Shown: positions 8,508-18,748 of the stretch, in pieces | How the letters are laid out: each line of letters opens with the position of its first letter | Numbering within the stretch: the first letter of the stretch is position 1 | Source: Paenibacillus sp. FSL A5-0031 | Lineage (GTDB): Bacteria > Bacillota > Bacilli > Paenibacillales > Paenibacillaceae | Direction of reading: 5' to 3' | Length of the DNA stretch: 64,000 nucleotides | NCBI RefSeq assembly: GCF_001956295.1 | Contig: NZ_MRTD01000012.1 | Coordinates: 225,575 to 289,574, forward strand | Notes under the pieces: model-generated | Told to the model about the DNA's origin: nothing | Seen by the model: only the letters and a program-made list of their open reading frames with translations | Databases searched by the model: none | Translations under genes and position numbers: made by a program

Positions 8508-9461
8508 TTACAGGTCTGTTTCCTTGCTCGTACGCTTGAAATCCTCGTCCCATTTGTAACGCTCATTGTAGATTTCCATTACTTCTTGATATAAAGGGCT
8601 GGCTCCTGCGTGCGGACTGCTTTGAAGCATTTGATAAAGCCGCAAGAAACGGTCTTTAGGAAGCTTTCGTGCATAGCGCATCAGCAAATAGGGATAGAGT
8701 GTGATGTATCGCTTCATCCTAACTGCCGCACCGGCAACACCAACGAGAATGCTCTCGCCATGCTCCATTTTCAAAATCTGCGCCTCATGAAGCAATACAT
8801 AACGGAATGTATTTTCTTTCAGCAAATCTCTTCTGATTTTGGCAAGCTCGCCAATATATTCAACGAGATCGGGATTAAAATGATCCATTAACAAGGGGTC
8901 CAGCATTAGATCCATATCCTTGCGCAAAACAAAGGATTGAAGCAGCAATATTTGCTCTAGTCGAAGCTGGTCAGTATGGACGAGCGCGCCAATTTCACGC
9001 AGCATTTCATACGCAAGCGGTTTATCGCCGCTATGGAACACTTGAATAGCTGTTTCTCGGTCATTTACTAGACCTGCAGAGAGGGTATACGCCTCTTTTT
9101 GAAATATTTTTTGCAGCTGCAGGAGCAAAAGTGCAGGGGTCGACCGCTTCTGCAACGTCCATAATAGAGCGACTAGCAGCATTCCTCCGGCAACAATCAA
9201 AGTGGAATGCATTGCGGATTCGCTCATTGCAAATCCGACAATGATAATAAACAATGCAAAAAACCGCTCTTTCCACATCTTAAGCTTCAGCTTATAGGCT
9301 GCCTGAGCTTCAACATTTTTCAGGGCAAATTTGCCGCACACGGGGCACTGCGCATCACCCAGTACTGTAAAGTGGTTGCATCTTCGGCAAATTTTAAGTT
9401 TATTATAAGGATAGCGTGTTTTAATATAAGGGTTAAGTAGTACCGGCAGCTTCTTCATCAT
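8508..9461 (-). CDS. Zinc-ribbon membrane protein of unknown function
   Basis: A 317-aa protein. The N-terminus carries a zinc ribbon (CRRC near residue 25, CPVC near 39). Two adjacent hydrophobic helices follow at about residues 88-125 (FFALFIIIVGFAM, LIVAGGMLLVALLW), then about 190 helical cytoplasmic residues without a recognised domain. The start overlaps the stop of the upstream 51-aa gene (ATGA), so the two are co-translated. The pair is divergent from the VWA/tubulin/GTPase operon and may belong to it. I do not recognise the family. Confidence 0.7.
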   Translation of the reverse strand: MMKKLPVLLNPYIKTRYPYNKLKICRRCNHFTVLGDAQCPVCGKFALKNVEAQAAYKLKLKMWKERFFALFIIIVGFAMSESAMHSTLIVAGGMLLVALLWTLQKRSTPALLLLQLQKIFQKEAYTLSAGLVNDRETAIQVFHSGDKPLAYEMLREIGALVHTDQLRLEQILLLQSFVLRKDMDLMLDPLLMDHFNPDLVEYIGELAKIRRDLLKENTFRYVLLHEAQILKMEHGESILVGVAGAAVRMKRYITLYPYLLMRYARKLPKDRFLRLYQMLQSSPHAGASPLYQEVMEIYNERYKWDEDFKRTSKETDL

Positions 9462-9613
9462 TCGCGATCACGCTGCCCGCTGCTTTTTAGTATGGAAAGG
9501 ACAAGCTTGCTCAGCTGTTCTGGAGAAGGCGCCCGTCTCCGCTGTGCACGATAGCTCATTGCTTTGATGATGACAAAAAGAAACAATAGTCCAAGACAAA
9601 CGTAGGTAACCAT
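9458..9613 (-). CDS. Small single-pass membrane protein (51 aa)
   Basis: A short gene starting MVTYVCLGLLFLFVIIKAMS, a single membrane helix, followed by a basic stretch (YRAQRRR) and a helical tail (PEQLSKLVLSILKSSG). ATG at 9613 has an AGGA-type ribosome site, and the stop overlaps the start of the zinc-ribbon membrane gene as ATGA. The tight coupling and positive-inside topology support it as real. A longer frame over the same bases (9468-9650) is the less likely reading. Function unknown; probably a partner of the next gene. Confidence 0.72.
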   Translation of the reverse strand: MVTYVCLGLLFLFVIIKAMSYRAQRRRAPSPEQLSKLVLSILKSSGQRDRE

Positions 9614-9766
9614 ATCCTATTCCTTTCTTACAATAAAAGTGATTTAACAAAATCTATCAGGTATACTTATTTTGTAGTATATCATCATACTGGTAGCAGT
9701 GACTAACAGTGACTATTGGACTAGCGAAGAAGAACCGTTTGTCCCATTACAAAGGAGTACAGCAAA

Positions 9767-11542
9767 ATGAATAGATTAAAACGTTTATCATGTCAGCTAA
9801 TTATGGTTTCTGCTATTTTGCTGCTGCCGTTCAGCAGCTTACAAACCGCGTATGCAGCGCAAGGCGACTCGCAAATTGATGCAGTACTTGTGCTGGATGT
9901 CAGCAATTCAATGAGCACAAGCGATCCAGGGAAAATTGGAAATGAAGCCATGAAGATGTTCATTGATATGCTGCCGACACAAGGCGACCGAGTTGGCATT
10001 GTGGCTTATACCGATGAAATTCAACGCGAGAAGGCGCTGCTGGAAATCCAGTCTGCTTCGGATAAAGAGAAGCTGAAGAGCTTCATCGATCAGTTGAACC
10101 GAGGGGCCTATACCGATGTTTCTGTCGGAGTAAAGGAAGCGGTACAGATTTTGGACGATGGTGCCGACCAAGATCACGAGCCGATGATTATTTTGCTAGC
10201 CGACGGCAATAACGATTTTAATAAGGCATCCGGCAGAACGCAGGCGCAGTCCGACGCGGACATGGACAAGGCGCTTAAAGAAGCGAATGATAAAGGCGTT
10301 CCGATTTATACGATTGGCCTAAATGCGAATGGGAAACTCAATGAATCTGCGCTTGCTAAGCTATCGGAAGTGACCGGCGGGAAATCATTCGCGACCGATT
10401 CGGCTGACGATTTGCCGCGAATTTTGAGTGAAATTTTTGCCAGCCATCTGGAGCTGAACGTCGTACCGGTTGATTCTTTGACGGCAAACGGCAGCTATCA
10501 GGATGTGAAAATTTCAGTTCCCAACTCGAATGTACTAGAAGCAAATATCTCGATTATGTCGAGCAAGCCGGTTGAGGCGAAGCTCGTAGATCCATCTGGC
10601 AACGCTATTCCTATTCCTTCGGATGGCGTCTTGCTATCGAGCTCGAAGAGCTATTCCTTGCTGAAGCTGTTAAAGCCGTCGGAAGGCGACTGGACGCTTC
10701 AAATTAAAGGCGTGAATCGCGATAAAATCGACATTAATCTTATTTTCAACTATGACTTAAGTCTTGCTATGGATCCACTAGCCAAAGCGACCTATTCCAA
10801 GGGCGACAAGGTGACGATCAATTCTTATCTCGTAAGCGGCGGAAAAAAACTGGAAGACACCTCCCAGTACAGCAACATGAGCGCGGTTTTACTCGTTAAA
10901 GACTTAGACACGGGCAAAACCGAGGAAATACCGATGGAGAATGCGGGCGACCATTTTGCAGGCTCCTACAAAATACCTGAGAAGCATGACTATGAGATTA
11001 TTGTGAAGGCCAAGGAGAAAAGCTTTTTCCGAGAGACCGATGCGGTTAAGATTTCGGCAAAGGCGGGGACAACGGGGCAGACGCCAAAGCCTGAGCCAGA
11101 TAAAGAAGAGAAGCCGTTCCCGGTTGTACCTGTTGTAATTGGCGTTATAGGTCTAGCGGCATTGCTTGCAGCAGCTTACTTTATATTAAGAGTGCTGAAA
11201 CAAGCGAACCGTGGGTTTGTTGGCCAACTTGTCATTGAAATTCGAGATGAGAATACAGGTGACAAAACGTCGCCGCAGTACAAGAAGCTGACAGCCTTCA
11301 AAGGCAAATTGCAGCTACACCAGCTGTTGCAGCTAGCGCCTGAACTGAAGGAAACCGACAAGGTCATTTTCAAGCCGGGAAGCAATGATCGTATCGTTCT
11401 GCAAAATGGTTCCTCCTGCACAATTGAGAAATCGGGACGAGCAGTGGATGCGACGCGTGCATTGGAAATGAAAAGCGGAGACCGGATTACGGTTTCATTG
11501 AAACAAATAGACAAAACGATATTCATTGAATATCTCGTATAA
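9767..11542 (+). CDS. Secreted, membrane-anchored VWA-domain protein
   Basis: A 591-aa protein. A signal peptide with a cleavage-like AYA/AQ near residue 31 is followed by a von Willebrand A domain (residues about 38-225) with the MIDAS metal site DVSNSMS, the Thr in AYTDVSVG and the Asp in LLADGNND. Then come beta-rich Ig-like regions. One TM helix lies near residue 450-472 (VVPVVIGVIGLAALLAAAYF), with a cytoplasmic tail of about 110 residues. The VWA domain therefore faces outside and the tail could talk to the tubulin-like protein encoded 24 bp downstream. First gene of a seven-gene operon. Role inferred as an extracytoplasmic sensor or adhesion module. Confidence 0.82.
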   Translation: MNRLKRLSCQLIMVSAILLLPFSSLQTAYAAQGDSQIDAVLVLDVSNSMSTSDPGKIGNEAMKMFIDMLPTQGDRVGIVAYTDEIQREKALLEIQSASDKEKLKSFIDQLNRGAYTDVSVGVKEAVQILDDGADQDHEPMIILLADGNNDFNKASGRTQAQSDADMDKALKEANDKGVPIYTIGLNANGKLNESALAKLSEVTGGKSFATDSADDLPRILSEIFASHLELNVVPVDSLTANGSYQDVKISVPNSNVLEANISIMSSKPVEAKLVDPSGNAIPIPSDGVLLSSSKSYSLLKLLKPSEGDWTLQIKGVNRDKIDINLIFNYDLSLAMDPLAKATYSKGDKVTINSYLVSGGKKLEDTSQYSNMSAVLLVKDLDTGKTEEIPMENAGDHFAGSYKIPEKHDYEIIVKAKEKSFFRETDAVKISAKAGTTGQTPKPEPDKEEKPFPVVPVVIGVIGLAALLAAAYFILRVLKQANRGFVGQLVIEIRDENTGDKTSPQYKKLTAFKGKLQLHQLLQLAPELKETDKVIFKPGSNDRIVLQNGSSCTIEKSGRAVDATRALEMKSGDRITVSLKQIDKTIFIEYLV

Positions 11543-11566
11543 ATAGAGCCCTGGAGGTAATGAAAA

Positions 11567-14500
11567 ATGAAACCGATCGTAAGAGAACACATACAGCAGC
11601 TTGACGTTTCGCTTGGCGGAGGTATTGTCAGCGAGAAAATTCGGGTAGACACCATAGATAATCCCATTCTGATCATTGGACTTGGCGGTACCGGTATTGA
11701 TGCGCTTCTGCGCCTGAAATACCAGATCAATCGCCGCTTTAAGCTTCCTGAGGATCCCGTTTCCAAAAGAAAACGCGAGAAGCCAGATAATGTGGAATTT
11801 CTTGCTTTTGAAACGAATGAACAGGATCGCAATAAAAAGTATAAAGGGATCGGTCTTGACCCTATTAATGAATTTGTGCTGCTATCTAATGCGGAGGTTG
11901 GAGGACTGCTGCAAAATCGCAGCATTTTGGAGCCGTACATCACGGACTGGCTGTCGCCAGAGCTAAGTATAACTGATGGCATGAATGGTGCAGCTGGCGT
12001 TCGTCAAGCAGGTCGGCTGCTGCTGTTTACGAAGATCAATCAAGTGGTGCAGAGCATCGACAAAAAAATTAAGACGTTATCCGTCGGGACGAACAAAAAG
12101 CTAATGGTGTTTCTGCTAACCGGCTTGTCTGGCGGAACAGGAAGCGGCTGCTTCCTCGATATCTCTTATATCGTTCGAGGAATTATAGAGCGTGATCATG
12201 GATCTGCTGGCATCGACCGCGTTAATACGCTTGGCTATTTGTTTACGCCGGATATTAATCTTGCAAGCAAAAGCTTGAGCGACCATACACGTGAGTACAT
12301 TAAGAAAAATGGCTATGCTGCACTGAAGGAACTGGACTATTGGATGAATGTGGACAGCCGCGGGGAGAGGTTTACGCAGCAATATGGCAATATTTTAAAC
12401 GTTAATTCGCCGCTCCCACCGTTTAATTTATGCCATCTCATCTCGGCTACAAATGCTGAGGGCAAGCTGCTTGAAAATGCTTATGATTATTGCATGAATG
12501 TAACGGCAGAGAATATTACGAACTTTATTTCCAGCGAGGAAAAACAATCCGGCGAGGAATTCGCTATTCATGATTATATTAGCAACATTCGGACCAATAT
12601 TGCTCAAATGAACAAAATGTACCCGGCTAACTACGATTACAACATTATTGGAGCTTCTTCTGCGGTACTGCCGATCGAGGAAATGACGACTTATTTGGCT
12701 TACCGGCTTTTCAACAAAATGGACAAAATGTTTGAGAAGGCGCCGAGTCAGGACGATGTAGAGAAATTTGCCCGCAAGCTTGGCATTGATCTCGAAACGA
12801 TGATGAAAACCTTTGACTCACGCGTGCCTGAGCCGCTGCCAGGCTTCGAGAACAGTGAGCGACTCAGCTACAATAACGTGGTGAAAATGCAAGCCGTAAA
12901 CATGGATACGGAGCTGGAGCAAAACTTTTTGGCTCGTGCGCGCGAGGAATATATTAAGGCTAAGAAACAGCTGCCAGGCGAAATTGTTGGGCAATTTACC
13001 GATCAAATTCGTCGTACATTTCTCCATCCAGAGCAAGGGCCATTTTATGTATCCCGTCTCCTGCATACCGAGAAAGGCTTCTGCTTGCTGAAGATGCTGC
13101 TCTCTTATATTGAGACGCTTCGTGAGGGGCTGTCACGTCTTCCTAAAGAGATCGAAGCAGCTAGAGAGCAAGCCAATGAGCGTATGGGCGATGCGAAGAG
13201 CGCATTCGTATCCAAGGATAAGAAGAAAAACAACTATATCGAAGCAAAAATAAATGAGTACTGGCTGCTTGCTGACGTTGAGCGAATGGAGCAATTGATT
13301 GAATTTTATGAGGATCTCCACCAGCTGCTGAACAACGAGAATAACCGCATTTATAACGTATTTACTGAAATTTTGAATGTGCTTAATTCCATCTTTGCCA
13401 AAAATGGCGAAATCCTGACAAGCGGCGAGGAACAAGCGGATCATAAAGGAAACAAAACTTATTATTGGAATATCGTCGGCGTTCCAGACATCTCTGACGT
13501 AATCAGCCGTTTAATGGATAAGAAGGACGGCGATGATCTGATCCGCGACTTTACGCAGGAGCTTCTAGACCATTCGAATCTTTGGGTCAAAGAGCAGGAA
13601 ATTGATATCGTCAGCTCGATCTCAGAGTTTTTGACGAATAAATTCGGCGATCTAATTACGAAATCGATGGAAGAATTCCTAGTTATGAAATACGGGAACG
13701 ATGAATCGATTGAGAAGTTTGTTGAGCGTCATATTGCGAGCAAGCTTGATGAGGAAGCTGTGCCTGTATTCCATCTCAGCAACAGCTCAGGCAATTTGCA
13801 TGTCCCTTCATGGGGGTTTGTGTCCGTGCCTGTGCAGGCGCCGAGCATTTTGAGAGGAATTCGGAACTATCAAAATAACTCAATTGGCAAATCCCACTTT
13901 ACAATAAAGGAAAGTGAAGTGAAAAACCGGATTTTCTGGCTGAATACGAGAAATGGTGTGCCTTTGTTTGTTTATACGCCGCTGAAGGTCTATGAAGAAA
14001 GCTATGAACGCACGATTCTGGATAAGGAAGGCATCGGCCGTCATTTGGTGCAGACTGATCGTGTCAATTGGACCTATTTGCCTTCGCCGATTCCAGAGAA
14101 ATCATGGGGCGACACGTACGTCAACCCACGCGTGAGAAGCTATAATGCGAGGGTTCGCGCTGAGTTTGTCAAAGCGGAGAGCTTCCGTATTATTGAAGAG
14201 AAAGGCATAGACAATAACACGAGCAGCCGTTACTCCGTTCGATTCACGAAGCCATTCCAGTTGTCGGATGCGTTAAAACCATTCAATATGCAGCTTGATG
14301 GCGCGAAGCCGAATTTAGGTGAAGTTAAGCGAGCAGTAAACGAGCTGAAGCGCCTTTTATCCGAGGGGCTGGAGCTTGAATCGACAAAGGATATTTTCGG
14401 CAGCTTTACAGAGGAGCTTGCACAAGAAAATCTCATTCGTTCGCCGGAGCAGCTAAGACGGGTTCGTGAGGAATTGGCGAAGTATGAATCCATCTCTGTA

Positions 14501-14956
14501 AAATTAGTCGAGCTTGAGCAGCTGCTTATGCAGCACCAAGATGATGAGAAGTTGCTGGATCAGTTTATCGAGGCGCTATACACAGAGACCATTTGCAAGA
14601 AAGGTGCCCTGTATGTTTATGATCGCGAGCCAGAGGAAGAAGCATGGCCGCCTTTCGCTAATTTAATGAAAAGCAGCAGCTATGTTGAGTTTGAGGTGTT
14701 TGAGAGCTTCCGTCAGCTGGATGAGAAAAACCGCAGTGTTCTTAGACGCAAAGCAGAGCGCAGAGTAACGGAGCTGACTGCAACGGAGGATACTTCAATG
14801 CTGTTAGCCAAGCTGGAGGAGCTGTTCGGCACATTCCTTGATGCACGCGAGCGTCTCGAATACGAGAAGGTTGAGCTGGCAAATGGAGAGGAAATGCACC
14901 GGTTCTACCGGGAAATGTCTACTAAACTTAACGAAATTCGTAGAAAGTTGAAATAA
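11567..14956 (+). CDS. Tubulin-like GTPase (Tub_2 family)
   Basis: An 1129-aa protein with a tubulin/FtsZ-type nucleotide-binding N-terminus: ILIIGLGGTGIDALLRL near residue 30 and the signature LTGLSGGTGSG near residue 188, matching the GGGTG(T/S)G tubulin loop. The remaining 800 residues are mostly helical with charged coiled-coil stretches near the C-terminus. This matches the large bacterial tubulin-like family (Pfam Tub_2) often found with VWA proteins. Polymerisation is possible but not shown. ATG at 11567 follows GGAGGTAATG. The stop overlaps the next start by one base (TAATG). Confidence 0.85.
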   Translation: MKPIVREHIQQLDVSLGGGIVSEKIRVDTIDNPILIIGLGGTGIDALLRLKYQINRRFKLPEDPVSKRKREKPDNVEFLAFETNEQDRNKKYKGIGLDPINEFVLLSNAEVGGLLQNRSILEPYITDWLSPELSITDGMNGAAGVRQAGRLLLFTKINQVVQSIDKKIKTLSVGTNKKLMVFLLTGLSGGTGSGCFLDISYIVRGIIERDHGSAGIDRVNTLGYLFTPDINLASKSLSDHTREYIKKNGYAALKELDYWMNVDSRGERFTQQYGNILNVNSPLPPFNLCHLISATNAEGKLLENAYDYCMNVTAENITNFISSEEKQSGEEFAIHDYISNIRTNIAQMNKMYPANYDYNIIGASSAVLPIEEMTTYLAYRLFNKMDKMFEKAPSQDDVEKFARKLGIDLETMMKTFDSRVPEPLPGFENSERLSYNNVVKMQAVNMDTELEQNFLARAREEYIKAKKQLPGEIVGQFTDQIRRTFLHPEQGPFYVSRLLHTEKGFCLLKMLLSYIETLREGLSRLPKEIEAAREQANERMGDAKSAFVSKDKKKNNYIEAKINEYWLLADVERMEQLIEFYEDLHQLLNNENNRIYNVFTEILNVLNSIFAKNGEILTSGEEQADHKGNKTYYWNIVGVPDISDVISRLMDKKDGDDLIRDFTQELLDHSNLWVKEQEIDIVSSISEFLTNKFGDLITKSMEEFLVMKYGNDESIEKFVERHIASKLDEEAVPVFHLSNSSGNLHVPSWGFVSVPVQAPSILRGIRNYQNNSIGKSHFTIKESEVKNRIFWLNTRNGVPLFVYTPLKVYEESYERTILDKEGIGRHLVQTDRVNWTYLPSPIPEKSWGDTYVNPRVRSYNARVRAEFVKAESFRIIEEKGIDNNTSSRYSVRFTKPFQLSDALKPFNMQLDGAKPNLGEVKRAVNELKRLLSEGLELESTKDIFGSFTEELAQENLIRSPEQLRRVREELAKYESISVKLVELEQLLMQHQDDEKLLDQFIEALYTETICKKGALYVYDREPEEEAWPPFANLMKSSSYVEFEVFESFRQLDEKNRSVLRRKAERRVTELTATEDTSMLLAKLEELFGTFLDARERLEYEKVELANGEEMHRFYREMSTKLNEIRRKLK

Positions 14957-17382
14957 TGATGAGAGAATTGTTGGATCTATATGCAAGCGACTATTCGGCT
15001 GCTGAGCAGAAGCTTAGCGGCCTTGAGGATGATCAAAGCAGCATTCACTATCCAACCGTATTTCTATACATCGGAGATGAGGCAGGGCATGCGATTGAAC
15101 CTATGATTCAATCCAATGAACTGAAATGGGACAACAATGCCGGCGTTATTTATTTCCATGTCTCGTCGAGTGAAGCAAATGCTGCCTCTGGAAGTGCAGG
15201 TTATAAAGCATCGTCATACCATGGGGCAAATCGTAATCGATCTGTCCCGAAGGTGACGAGGGTAGCGCTTACGGATGTTGTAGATGGCAAAACGGATAAT
15301 CGCACCAAACGCAAAGATATAGGCACCGCATTCCATAAGGAAGGGCGTCATCTAGCGGATCTCAACCGGGCGCTGCGTCAGGTTAGCGATACAATTGCTG
15401 ATTACGGCCGATTGTACGCATCTTTCGATCGCCTTCATCTTGCTGTCATTACAAGGGTTGATGATCCATTAAACGTGCTTGTTCCAGAAATATCGCTGCT
15501 TGCTCAATCGATTTTTTTGCAGCTGTTCAAATCAGTTCAAATGGATTTGTACGCTTTAATTAATGAACGTGAGCAATCAGAGACATTTGGTTTGGCAAGC
15601 GCAGCGGGAATCAGCTTCCTGCGCGAGCTGGATGGAATGCAGCGGCCGGATTATTCATTTTCGGCGAGGCTTCAAGTGACAGGTGATGGGTTATCTATTC
15701 CGGTCACCCACAAGGCATCGCCATTATTTGATCTTGTTTATGTATTATCTGATCGCAATGAGCGGGGAATTACAACGCTTAACGGGATGCAGGATAACTA
15801 TGAAATCATTTGCAATATTCTGCTGTTGAAAAACAGGAGGAGAAAGGAAACACAGGTACAATCGAGTGACATAAGCTACAACAACTCTTCTTTCAAAAAC
15901 AGTCTCATGACGGAATCCGGAAGACAGGGGTTCGTGTCAGCGGGCTTGTCCAAGGTGAAACGACCGAATCATTCGATTGCGTTAACCGTCCTCTATCATT
16001 TCTTTAAACAAATAAAAGAGCGGCTGGAAATTGCTGACCTGCAGGGGAGCAAGGAAAAGCTGTCCTTCTTTGGGCTGGATGCGGCTGCGATGGACACTAG
16101 AATGCTCGATCTGATGCCAAGCGAGGACAGTCTCATCGATATGTCGGGTCTTCTGACGAACAACATTCGTTATGATCAACTGCGGCGCATGTCGCTGCGC
16201 GAGGCAGAGGAAGCCTTGTTCGGAGATGGCTGCACCATCTTCTTCCGTAAGCATTTCACTAGTTCAGCTGAGGTGAACTTAGGTTATGTGAAGGCCTCAG
16301 ATGAGCTGCGAGCCACTGTAAACCGTAATATGAAAGATCAGCCATTGTTTAGCTTCTTCCAGGTTGCCAAATGGACAGACGAGAAAAATGAGGCAGACAG
16401 CGTCATGACAGCTGTTCGCGCTCGAATGCGCGATTTGGTCAGAGAGATTGATATCGCTCAGGATGAGCTTGGTCGAATCCGCGAACAACGTGTGGATGAT
16501 TTGAAATTTCAGCGTCTTCCATTTATGGACAAGCAAAATGTTCGATCCTTTATACGCGCTTTTTTTGATGCGGTGTACCGGCTGGAATGGCAGCTTTTAC
16601 GACTTGAGACCGAGCTTGCTTTGTACCGCAAATTTGCTGCTGAGCTGGAGCGTCTTCATGAGAAATACCGAATTCGCGTAGAACAGATGGCGCTGCTAGA
16701 GGAAACGCTGAATGCGGCGGCTCAGCACAGTATCCGTTCAGCGGATGATTATATCGGGCAGAACATCTTCGAGTATTATGAACGTGTCACTGCGGCGGTC
16801 ATGAAGGATATTGAAGAGAAACGCGGCGCATCCATATTTTTTGAGGAACGGTTTCTCGGCAATATGACGGAGCTTCTGCAGCAGGGAGATTCCGCGTTTC
16901 TGGAGCGATTAATGGAAATTTGCCGAAAGTACATTTTGACAGCAGAGCCTTTTGCACAGACTTTCGAGGAGGAACTGCTGCTGCGTGCAAATGTATCCGT
17001 TGCATACAGCAATCGTAAAGCTTTATCGAGAGACGAGCTATTCAACCGATTATACCGGACACTGGAAGAGCATGCTGTCGTTCATATTCGTCTTCTCGAC
17101 TATACACATGAGCATCGTTATGAGGAAAAGTATTTGTTCGGAGATCGCGAGAGTGAATTTATCCGATATGCACTTGGCGTTGACGAATCTTCGCGCATTT
17201 ACAAGCTGGGGTGTGTACATGAGAAGCGCAGCAGCGGTGTAGAAAAGTTGAATATTATGGGCGGCTTTCATTTAGAAGATTTGATGTATTATCGAAACGG
17301 CAAAGTGTATTATGAGACCTATTTGCAAAATGGGTACGAATTTCACACGCTTGAGCCTGCCCTGCTGCCTGATCTTCGCTGA
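14956..17382 (+). CDS. Large helical protein of the VWA/tubulin/GTPase operon, unknown family
   Basis: An 808-aa protein with no signal peptide or TM helix. The N-terminal 150 residues look like a small alpha/beta domain (YPTVFLYIGDEAGHAIEP). From about residue 480 to 640 it is rich in charged helices (VREIDIAQDELGRIREQRVD, RLETELALYRKFAAELERLH), predicting coiled coil. Translation is coupled to the tubulin-like gene through TAATG, which implies fixed stoichiometry and a likely physical partnership. I do not recognise the family. A second in-frame ATG sits at 14959. Confidence 0.75.
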   Translation: MMRELLDLYASDYSAAEQKLSGLEDDQSSIHYPTVFLYIGDEAGHAIEPMIQSNELKWDNNAGVIYFHVSSSEANAASGSAGYKASSYHGANRNRSVPKVTRVALTDVVDGKTDNRTKRKDIGTAFHKEGRHLADLNRALRQVSDTIADYGRLYASFDRLHLAVITRVDDPLNVLVPEISLLAQSIFLQLFKSVQMDLYALINEREQSETFGLASAAGISFLRELDGMQRPDYSFSARLQVTGDGLSIPVTHKASPLFDLVYVLSDRNERGITTLNGMQDNYEIICNILLLKNRRRKETQVQSSDISYNNSSFKNSLMTESGRQGFVSAGLSKVKRPNHSIALTVLYHFFKQIKERLEIADLQGSKEKLSFFGLDAAAMDTRMLDLMPSEDSLIDMSGLLTNNIRYDQLRRMSLREAEEALFGDGCTIFFRKHFTSSAEVNLGYVKASDELRATVNRNMKDQPLFSFFQVAKWTDEKNEADSVMTAVRARMRDLVREIDIAQDELGRIREQRVDDLKFQRLPFMDKQNVRSFIRAFFDAVYRLEWQLLRLETELALYRKFAAELERLHEKYRIRVEQMALLEETLNAAAQHSIRSADDYIGQNIFEYYERVTAAVMKDIEEKRGASIFFEERFLGNMTELLQQGDSAFLERLMEICRKYILTAEPFAQTFEEELLLRANVSVAYSNRKALSRDELFNRLYRTLEEHAVVHIRLLDYTHEHRYEEKYLFGDRESEFIRYALGVDESSRIYKLGCVHEKRSSGVEKLNIMGGFHLEDLMYYRNGKVYYETYLQNGYEFHTLEPALLPDLR

Positions 17383-17439
17383 CCGATATACATCAATAAT
17401 TGCTGCGGTCCACTAGCAAGTAGAAAGGGTGCTGTTATT

Positions 17440-18726
17440 ATGCAACGAAAAATAAATGGACTTCTCTTATTGTTCAGCTTGATAGGAGGCGCAGTAGGAT
17501 TCGTCATCGGGGAAATCATACTGGGGGCGCTGTCAGAAAGCTGGCCGCGCTTTGCCGTCGTTGGGCTATACTTTGGCGTTCTTGCTTTATGCATTGGACT
17601 GGCCTGCCTGATTGCTGAAATGATTTCGCCTCGTTTGAACGGAACTTCGTGGCGTCAGCGTTATACCGGATTATCGTGGCAGCTGCTCGTACCAGCGACG
17701 CTAGTTCTGCTGTTTGCAGTCGGCGGATTGCTTCAATTTATTTACGGTGCACATTTTGGCGGTGCGAAGCAGGTAAAGGATATTGTGCTTGTCATCGATA
17801 ATTCAGGAAGCATGCTGGAGACCGATCCTGATAACGAGCGTTATTCGGCTGCGAAGCAATTGATTCAAAACATGGAAAGCGATAAGCGTGTGGCGGTGGT
17901 TGCATTTCACAATACCGCACAATTGATTCAGCCCTTTGTTAAAGTAAGCACACAGGAAGAGAAAGATAAAGTAAATGCGGCAATCGACTCACTTGAGCCG
18001 ACGGACGGCGGTACAAACTTTAGTCTAGCGCTTGGCGAAGCAATGAAGACGATTAAGGATAAGGAAAAGGCTGGGCGCGGGACAATGGTTATTCTGTTGT
18101 CAGACGGTTTCAGCGAATCCGATATCAATAAGCAAATTGCACAATTCCAAGAGCAGCAAATTGTTATTAATACGGTAGGCCTTAGCGTTGCAGATTCCAA
18201 AGGCTCTGCCTTGCTGCAGCAAATAGCCGATTCCACCAATGGAAGCTATTACGATGTGTCGGAAGCGAACGGGCTGGCGCTCGTATTCCAAAATATTTAC
18301 AATACAATCGATAATCGGACGCTTCTAACTGAAAGAACGGGATCGCTTGCGGACAGCACGCTGTATACACTGCTTCGTATTTTATCCTTAGCCATTATCG
18401 GTGCAGCTTTAGGAATGTCGCTCGGATTGTTTTTCGACAATCGGTTTCTGGCATTAAGCTTTGGGGCGGGCGGTATTGTAGGCGGTTTGCTGGCTGGCTT
18501 CATTTTGGATTCCGGCTTGTCGGGGGATATGATCTCTGACGGTTTATCACGTCTATTCGCTGTTCTCGTACTGGCAGCCATTATTAGTATTTTCACACTT
18601 GTTGTTCCAATAAGGGATAATAACAGTACAAACCGTTATGATGGCGGCAGAAAAAACAGCAATAGAGATCAGTCCACTAAGGCGTTAGGCGAACGGACGA
18701 AGGACAGCCGCAGTCATGGATTTTAA
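17440..18726 (+). CDS. Six-TM integral membrane VWA-domain protein
   Basis: A 428-aa protein: three TM helices in residues 1-110 (LLLLFSLIGGAVGFVIG, VGLYFGVLALCIGLACLI, LLVPATLVLLFAVGGLL), a VWA domain at about 115-300 with a complete MIDAS (DNSGSM, Thr in DGGTNFS, Asp in LLSDGFS), then three more TM helices (about 310-390) and a basic, Asn/Ser-rich tail. This differs from the first VWA protein of the operon, which has one TM helix and a signal peptide, so the system has two metal-dependent VWA domains in different topologies. ATG follows AAAGGGTG. Confidence 0.82.
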   Translation: MQRKINGLLLLFSLIGGAVGFVIGEIILGALSESWPRFAVVGLYFGVLALCIGLACLIAEMISPRLNGTSWRQRYTGLSWQLLVPATLVLLFAVGGLLQFIYGAHFGGAKQVKDIVLVIDNSGSMLETDPDNERYSAAKQLIQNMESDKRVAVVAFHNTAQLIQPFVKVSTQEEKDKVNAAIDSLEPTDGGTNFSLALGEAMKTIKDKEKAGRGTMVILLSDGFSESDINKQIAQFQEQQIVINTVGLSVADSKGSALLQQIADSTNGSYYDVSEANGLALVFQNIYNTIDNRTLLTERTGSLADSTLYTLLRILSLAIIGAALGMSLGLFFDNRFLALSFGAGGIVGGLLAGFILDSGLSGDMISDGLSRLFAVLVLAAIISIFTLVVPIRDNNSTNRYDGGRKNSNRDQSTKALGERTKDSRSHGF

Positions 18727-18748
18727 ACGATGCGGGAGGCGGATATAA

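Noticed and set aside
9468..9650. 60-aa leftward frame
   Set aside because: Overlaps the better 51-aa membrane gene; Cys/His-rich composition and no ribosome site.
11176..11982. 268-aa open frame antisense to the VWA and tubulin-like genes
   Set aside because: Ser/Arg/Leu-rich composition, no ribosome site, fully within well-supported genes on the other strand.
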